From IMG/VR virus record IMGVR_UViG_3300043424_000325, positions 1-42,736 of that record: a stretch of 42,736 nucleotides of DNA; one strand, given 5' to 3'. The notes under the pieces were generated by a model. It searched no databases and was not told the DNA's origin. It worked only from the letters and a program-made list of their open reading frames with translations. This document shows, piece by piece, positions 38,678 through 42,736 of this stretch (the stretch's first letter is position 1; every line of letters starts with the position of its first letter). This DNA is from a virus. The position numbers were made by a program, and so were the translations under genes.

Positions 38678-41391
38678 TGCTTGTTCACTCCATCGAAGAG
38701 GCTCTGGAATGTCTGACGCCAGTAGACATCGATTTGCGTATTCGATGTCAGTGTAGCCATAATCATGGCCATAGACACGACGCCCGGCCGAATCGTAAAG
38801 TCGGCAAATACGCCTGCGAGATTGAGGACGCGAATCAGATTGCCAAATGTCGCCGATGTAATCGTGCCGTACTTTGGCCTGATTGTCACGAGATCGTATG
38901 CGACAAAATCGGTGTCGATTGGGGTTGAAAAGGCGGCCGTTCTATCGGTGAATATCATGAGTTTGTCATCTCGCACGTTGACGACTGCATGTACCTGCAC
39001 GGGGCTTGATACATCGCCAAATACCATGCGAATCGTTGGATATGACTGGACTGTTGACGAGTTAGTAGAGTGGATAACTTCACTGAATAGGTCGCTAAGA
39101 GCATTGATACTTCCTACCATCAGCGTGCCGTCAGATAGCGTAGCGCCACAGTATCGAGGTGTCCCTAGTGCTCCTGCAATTGGGATCCACGACGATCCGC
39201 CAAGTGCAGTCCCATTCCAGTAGGACATGCTTGCCATGATTGTCTCGGTAGAGGTGATTGCAACCGGTATCCAGCTTGGTGCGCCAACAAAAATCCCACC
39301 CTTATATCCAAAAATGGAATTTTTTCCCGGGAATGCGACTGGAAGTGCAAACGCATTTGTGAATCCGGGAAATGGCATTAGTCCGGTGGCAGATGTGTAG
39401 TATCCGAGATACTGAATAGTACTAGAAAATTCCCCTCCAAATACCAGTGTTCCATCTGCGTCAACGTATACATCAAATACGGTGTTATTGAGGGTGCTCG
39501 GTGACGGATCAAGGCCGGTAATAGCCGCGGTTTGCCGATTGATTTGCGCCAGTCGACCAGTAGACACGCCGGGGAATGTGGTAGTAAATGACCCGCCAAC
39601 GTAGAGTATGTCTGATGTAGAAGTATAGGTGATGCAAAATGCAGTGCCATTAAATCCGACGCTAAATGCCACCCATGCTCCTGTACTTGACCGCCATCGT
39701 GCGATGCGATTTGCCGTAATGGCCCCGGGAGCAGTCGTGAATGCGCCTACTGCATATACCTGCTGCTCACTGCCAGCGGTGACGATTTCAATGTCATGCA
39801 CGATCCCATTGAAGTTTCCTGTGGATGTATATGCAGACCCATTATGTGTAGTGAGATAATTCCCTATCGCTCCAGTGAACTCACCACCTATCCATGCAGT
39901 ACCAAAAATGTCAAATTCAATAATGTTTACTGCCGCATTGAGTGTTGCTCCAGGTACTGCGGAAAAGGCATTCGTGCTTGGATTGTAAATGCAGATGTAT
40001 GGCAGTGATTGACCCGTGAGGCTTTGTGTAAACGTTCCACCAATCCACACTCGCCCATCAGGTGCTTGAGCGATTGTACGAACTGCACCATTGAGTCCAG
40101 TAGCAACATTTTCAAGCATTAGCGTTTTTGCATCGGTGTCAAACTGTGACACCCGAGACACAGACCCAGACGAAACGTAATTTCCGCCCATACGAAGCGC
40201 CTCGTCATGCCCATAGAAGTACGGATCGTGCATCTGTACTGAGATGTCGATATTGACCGTAAGTGCATCGGTCACGAGCACATTGAGTCCACCCGAGAAT
40301 GCGCCACGGAACGTCATCGGCACGCCAATTGATTCCCGTCCATTGAGATGCTGAAAGATGAATGTGCGATCCTGCCGATTCACATAGAGGTCACGACTCA
40401 ACAGCGCTTGCAGTCGCTGCACCTTACGAGCTAGCTCTGTGTTAGTTGCCCCTGCAAGCTGACCGATGAATGTGACTGTGCGCACAGGATTGATGATGTC
40501 CTGCAGTGCACCGCCATCCTGTGAGCCAAACCCAATAGCCTGCACCTGTGGCTGATTGATACTTGCCTCGGCAACGCCGATAATCTCCAGTCCGAACTCG
40601 TCCTGCAAATTGTAGATGCGCCCGCCCGATGCTGTCGTGGCATAGCGTACCGAGCGTGAGCGGTGTGGTGCGCCCTGCCATGCGTACTCATATACTCCTG
40701 TCGAGTCATCAATCGTGCCCTCGGTGTCACCATCGAAGTAGGTGGTAGCGTGCATGCTTGATACCGTAAGACCGATGTCCGTGTCAGGTGATGCGACCTG
40801 CTCAAACTGCACAGCATCGATGTATGCACTTCCGCCTGCCCACGATCCAGCGACTGACGATTTCTCAATCACGAACGTGGCCGTAGAGCTGGTGACACTT
40901 GAGAGGAACACAAGTTCGACCCGTTGCCATTGCCCCTCGATGAGCGTAAACGTTTTTTGGGCAACAACTGTTGCACCATTGAGCACACGCGTGGTGTAGG
41001 TGCGCCTATTCGAGCCCGATGCGCCATAGATGTAGAAGCTCAGTGCAAAGTGGCGTGATTGCGTGAGCGTGATGGCGCTATAGGTGAGTGAGATGAAGTC
41101 GCCAGATGCGCTTGGGCTAGCCGCATAAAATGCATTTGCACCTGACCAGACGGGATTGCCTGCTCTGATGTACAATCCGATATCTGCATCAGTATATGTG
41201 ATACCGCCAAGTCGATATGCTACAGTCCATCCGACAAATGGCCCTGAATATACTGGATCGTACAGCTCAAAACTTGGATTCATCACCTGATTGATAGCCT
41301 CGGATGGCATTACAATCGAGAGCGCACCCGAGCACGGATTGTAATAGCCTGCTCCCGAGGCATCTGGTACTTGATTGATTTGACGGATCAT
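38674..41391 (-). CDS. Dit-like distal tail protein with carbohydrate-binding and beta-propeller domains, 905 residues
   Basis: Residues about 30-200 resemble a carbohydrate-binding beta-sandwich (INQVMNPSFELYDPVYSG, RHFALSFYIYG, YIDAVQFEQV). Residues about 240-400 look Dit-like (LARKVQRLQALLSRDLYVNR, FIFQHLNGRESIGVPMTFRG, VQMHDPYFYGH). The rest (about 400-870) is a propeller or Kelch-like repeat set with recurring VGGxFT/IGGEFT units (WIGGTFT, WIGGEFT, VGAFTT, VGGSFT, FGGEFS). Dit proteins are usually 200-300 residues, so the extra domains likely make host contacts. Start ATG 41389-41391 after GAGAGGGAGTGT. Confidence 0.72.
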   Translation of the reverse strand: MIRQINQVPDASGAGYYNPCSGALSIVMPSEAINQVMNPSFELYDPVYSGPFVGWTVAYRLGGITYTDADIGLYIRAGNPVWSGANAFYAASPSASGDFISLTYSAITLTQSRHFALSFYIYGASGSNRRTYTTRVLNGATVVAQKTFTLIEGQWQRVELVFLSSVTSSTATFVIEKSSVAGSWAGGSAYIDAVQFEQVASPDTDIGLTVSSMHATTYFDGDTEGTIDDSTGVYEYAWQGAPHRSRSVRYATTASGGRIYNLQDEFGLEIIGVAEASINQPQVQAIGFGSQDGGALQDIINPVRTVTFIGQLAGATNTELARKVQRLQALLSRDLYVNRQDRTFIFQHLNGRESIGVPMTFRGAFSGGLNVLVTDALTVNIDISVQMHDPYFYGHDEALRMGGNYVSSGSVSRVSQFDTDAKTLMLENVATGLNGAVRTIAQAPDGRVWIGGTFTQSLTGQSLPYICIYNPSTNAFSAVPGATLNAAVNIIEFDIFGTAWIGGEFTGAIGNYLTTHNGSAYTSTGNFNGIVHDIEIVTAGSEQQVYAVGAFTTAPGAITANRIARWRSSTGAWVAFSVGFNGTAFCITYTSTSDILYVGGSFTTTFPGVSTGRLAQINRQTAAITGLDPSPSTLNNTVFDVYVDADGTLVFGGEFSSTIQYLGYYTSATGLMPFPGFTNAFALPVAFPGKNSIFGYKGGIFVGAPSWIPVAITSTETIMASMSYWNGTALGGSSWIPIAGALGTPRYCGATLSDGTLMVGSINALSDLFSEVIHSTNSSTVQSYPTIRMVFGDVSSPVQVHAVVNVRDDKLMIFTDRTAAFSTPIDTDFVAYDLVTIRPKYGTITSATFGNLIRVLNLAGVFADFTIRPGVVSMAMIMATLTSNTQIDVYWRQTFQSLFDGVNKQ

Positions 41392-42736
41392 ACACTCCCT
41401 CTCATCAGGTTATATGAGCGCACGATGACGGTTGGAGAGGCCGTCGTGCTTACGCCTAAGCTATAGTTATTCGTGATGTTGGTTGTGCCACCACCGCCAG
41501 CCGCCGCCATCATCGGCGCACGGGCTGCCATCACCAAATCCTGCGATGACTCGAGTACGTCGCGCGTGGACTTATCCATACCAATCGACATACCCTCGCC
41601 AATCCACTCACCCATCTCGGTGGTAACCTTGGATGGTGAACCGAAGAGAAAGCCCACATTGAGCTTCTTCTTAATCTCATCGACGAGGTTGCCAGCGGCG
41701 GCAATGACGTCAGCGATTTTGGCGTTGATGCCGTTGATGAGGCCTTGCACGATGTCCTTGCCAAATCCGAGTGCGGCGGTCACCATTCCATCAAACTGAT
41801 CCTTAATATCAACAATAAATGTTGTTACTTGAATCATGGCGGATATTATCGCTGTCTTGATTGAAATCACGATTCCATTCCATGTCTCACTGGCAAGGGC
41901 GCTTAATCCACTAAATGCGTTGGTCGTATCACCTCGAATGTAGTTGACGAGACCTTTGATGATTTCAGTAACAAATGGTAGTACAGTTGAAATAACAGAT
42001 CCTATTGATTTGATAACCCAATCAATGGTTGGCCATAAATTATTAAAATCTTCAACCAAATCATTCCATGCGAGCAACACCAATTCAATGCCAAGTGATA
42101 CTACTGCACCAAGCAAATCAACTATCGAATTAATTGCCGAGACAACCACAGGGCTTGCAAATGTATCAACGATTGCCTGAGCAATTGGCCCAAGCGATTC
42201 AAGCATGATACCGATGATTTCAGTGGCTCGAGTGATAATTGGCTGAATTACTGTCGCCATATGACTGACAATATCAATCACCGCAAATACTAGATTCATC
42301 ACCGAGGATAAGATCATATTGAACGATTCGCCAGTGAAAAATTCGACAAGCATACCGCCAACATCTGTGAATGCCGATGTAATCATGTCAATGACTGGTT
42401 GTAGTTGATACATCAGCTCGCCGTAAATCATCATCAAAGTATCAGTAGTACTACCAAGTGTGTTGAAGTAATTGATAACTTCTTGAATTGGTCCTGGCAA
42501 TGCTGCAAACGCCTCTTTATCGCCCATGAGTGCATTAGCAACATTCATCATGACGCCAACCGCTTGATTGAGCATGCCGATATATGGTGCCACTGCATCA
42601 CGCATCGGGCCACCAATCGTCAACTGGAATGCCTCGAGTGATCCTTGCAAATTATTCATCTGAAAGTCGAAGCCCTTATTGACTGCTTCAGCCTGCTCGG
42701 TCACACCATTTGCTTTACTGACTGAATCCGCAAATG
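41388..42736 (-). CDS. Tail tape measure protein, C-terminal part (partial at right edge)
   Basis: This frame is open to the right edge and continues in the left copy of the repeat to the start at 1373. The C-terminal part has hydrophobic segments (LVFAVIDIVSHMATVIQPII, ALGFGKDIVQGLINGINAKI), FLFGSPSKVTTEMGEWIGEG, a common tape measure phrase, and a Gly-rich end with TTNITNNYSLGV. The stop overlaps the Dit-like start (ATGA). Confidence 0.92.
   Translation of the reverse strand, partial: FADSVSKANGVTEQAEAVNKGFDFQMNNLQGSLEAFQLTIGGPMRDAVAPYIGMLNQAVGVMMNVANALMGDKEAFAALPGPIQEVINYFNTLGSTTDTLMMIYGELMYQLQPVIDMITSAFTDVGGMLVEFFTGESFNMILSSVMNLVFAVIDIVSHMATVIQPIITRATEIIGIMLESLGPIAQAIVDTFASPVVVSAINSIVDLLGAVVSLGIELVLLAWNDLVEDFNNLWPTIDWVIKSIGSVISTVLPFVTEIIKGLVNYIRGDTTNAFSGLSALASETWNGIVISIKTAIISAMIQVTTFIVDIKDQFDGMVTAALGFGKDIVQGLINGINAKIADVIAAAGNLVDEIKKKLNVGFLFGSPSKVTTEMGEWIGEGMSIGMDKSTRDVLESSQDLVMAARAPMMAAAGGGGTTNITNNYSLGVSTTASPTVIVRSYNLMRGSV
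42532..42736. repeat. Terminal direct repeat, right copy
   Basis: Copy of 1-205 with one substitution (42609 G, 78 A). See the left copy. The single difference may be a read error or a polymorphism in the sampled population. Confidence 0.93.

Overview
The window is essentially the complete genome of a tailed bacteriophage, about 42.5 kb on a circular map. The first 205 bases recur as the last 205 bases with one mismatch, and the tape measure gene runs across this join, so the ends are an assembly overlap in a circular or circularly permuted molecule. A tape measure protein, tail tube protein, Dit-like and hub proteins without any sheath gene indicate a siphovirus (long non-contractile tail). 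Shine-Dalgarno sites of the AGGAGG type and sigma70-like promoters point to a bacterial host, which I cannot name. I found no integrase, excisionase or lysogeny repressor, so a lytic life style is the simplest reading. I found no tRNA and no CRISPR array.

Layout. Almost everything is read leftward (minus strand); one short rightward operon (34249-36752) carries replication genes. The two units diverge from 34125-34248, which holds a promoter in each direction. The leftward early region (34124 down to 23242) contains many small proteins, several tiny membrane proteins, a RAD52/ERF-like annealing protein, a lysozyme-like protein, a DUF5662 protein, a multi-HTH DNA-binding protein and ThyX. It has internal promoters near 30.6 and 24.3 kb and a terminator at 23.2 kb. 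Next come lysis genes (XhlA-like, holin, amidase), a methyltransferase, dCTP deaminase, a metallophosphoesterase, a second multi-HTH protein, a DNA methyltransferase and a HAD phosphatase. The late region follows: TerS, TerL, portal, MuF-like protein, gp10-like protein, a very large maturation protease, scaffold and major capsid protein. After these come two glycosyltransferases, a DUF1360 protein, tail tube protein, frameshifted tail chaperones and tape measure protein. Across the join the late genes continue with a Dit-like propeller protein, a hub protein, a C1q-like tip protein and a small tail chaperone-like protein.

Replication. The rightward operon encodes a tiny membrane protein, a VRR-NUC nuclease, a ribbon-helix-helix protein, an O-type initiator and a DnaC-like helicase loader. 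No polymerase, primase or helicase is present, so the phage must recruit the host replisome. Seven iterons followed by an A-rich tract lie inside the initiator gene, the same arrangement as the lambda origin inside gene O.

Most unusual features: a pair of paralogous multi-HTH proteins of about 345 residues; the iteron origin inside the initiator gene; a tail tube protein fused to an Asp-box beta-propeller and a Dit-like protein carrying a second propeller; an 886-residue protease with extra domains; repeated promoter-leader modules in front of unrelated early genes; and a strong excess of the palindrome CTCGAG.
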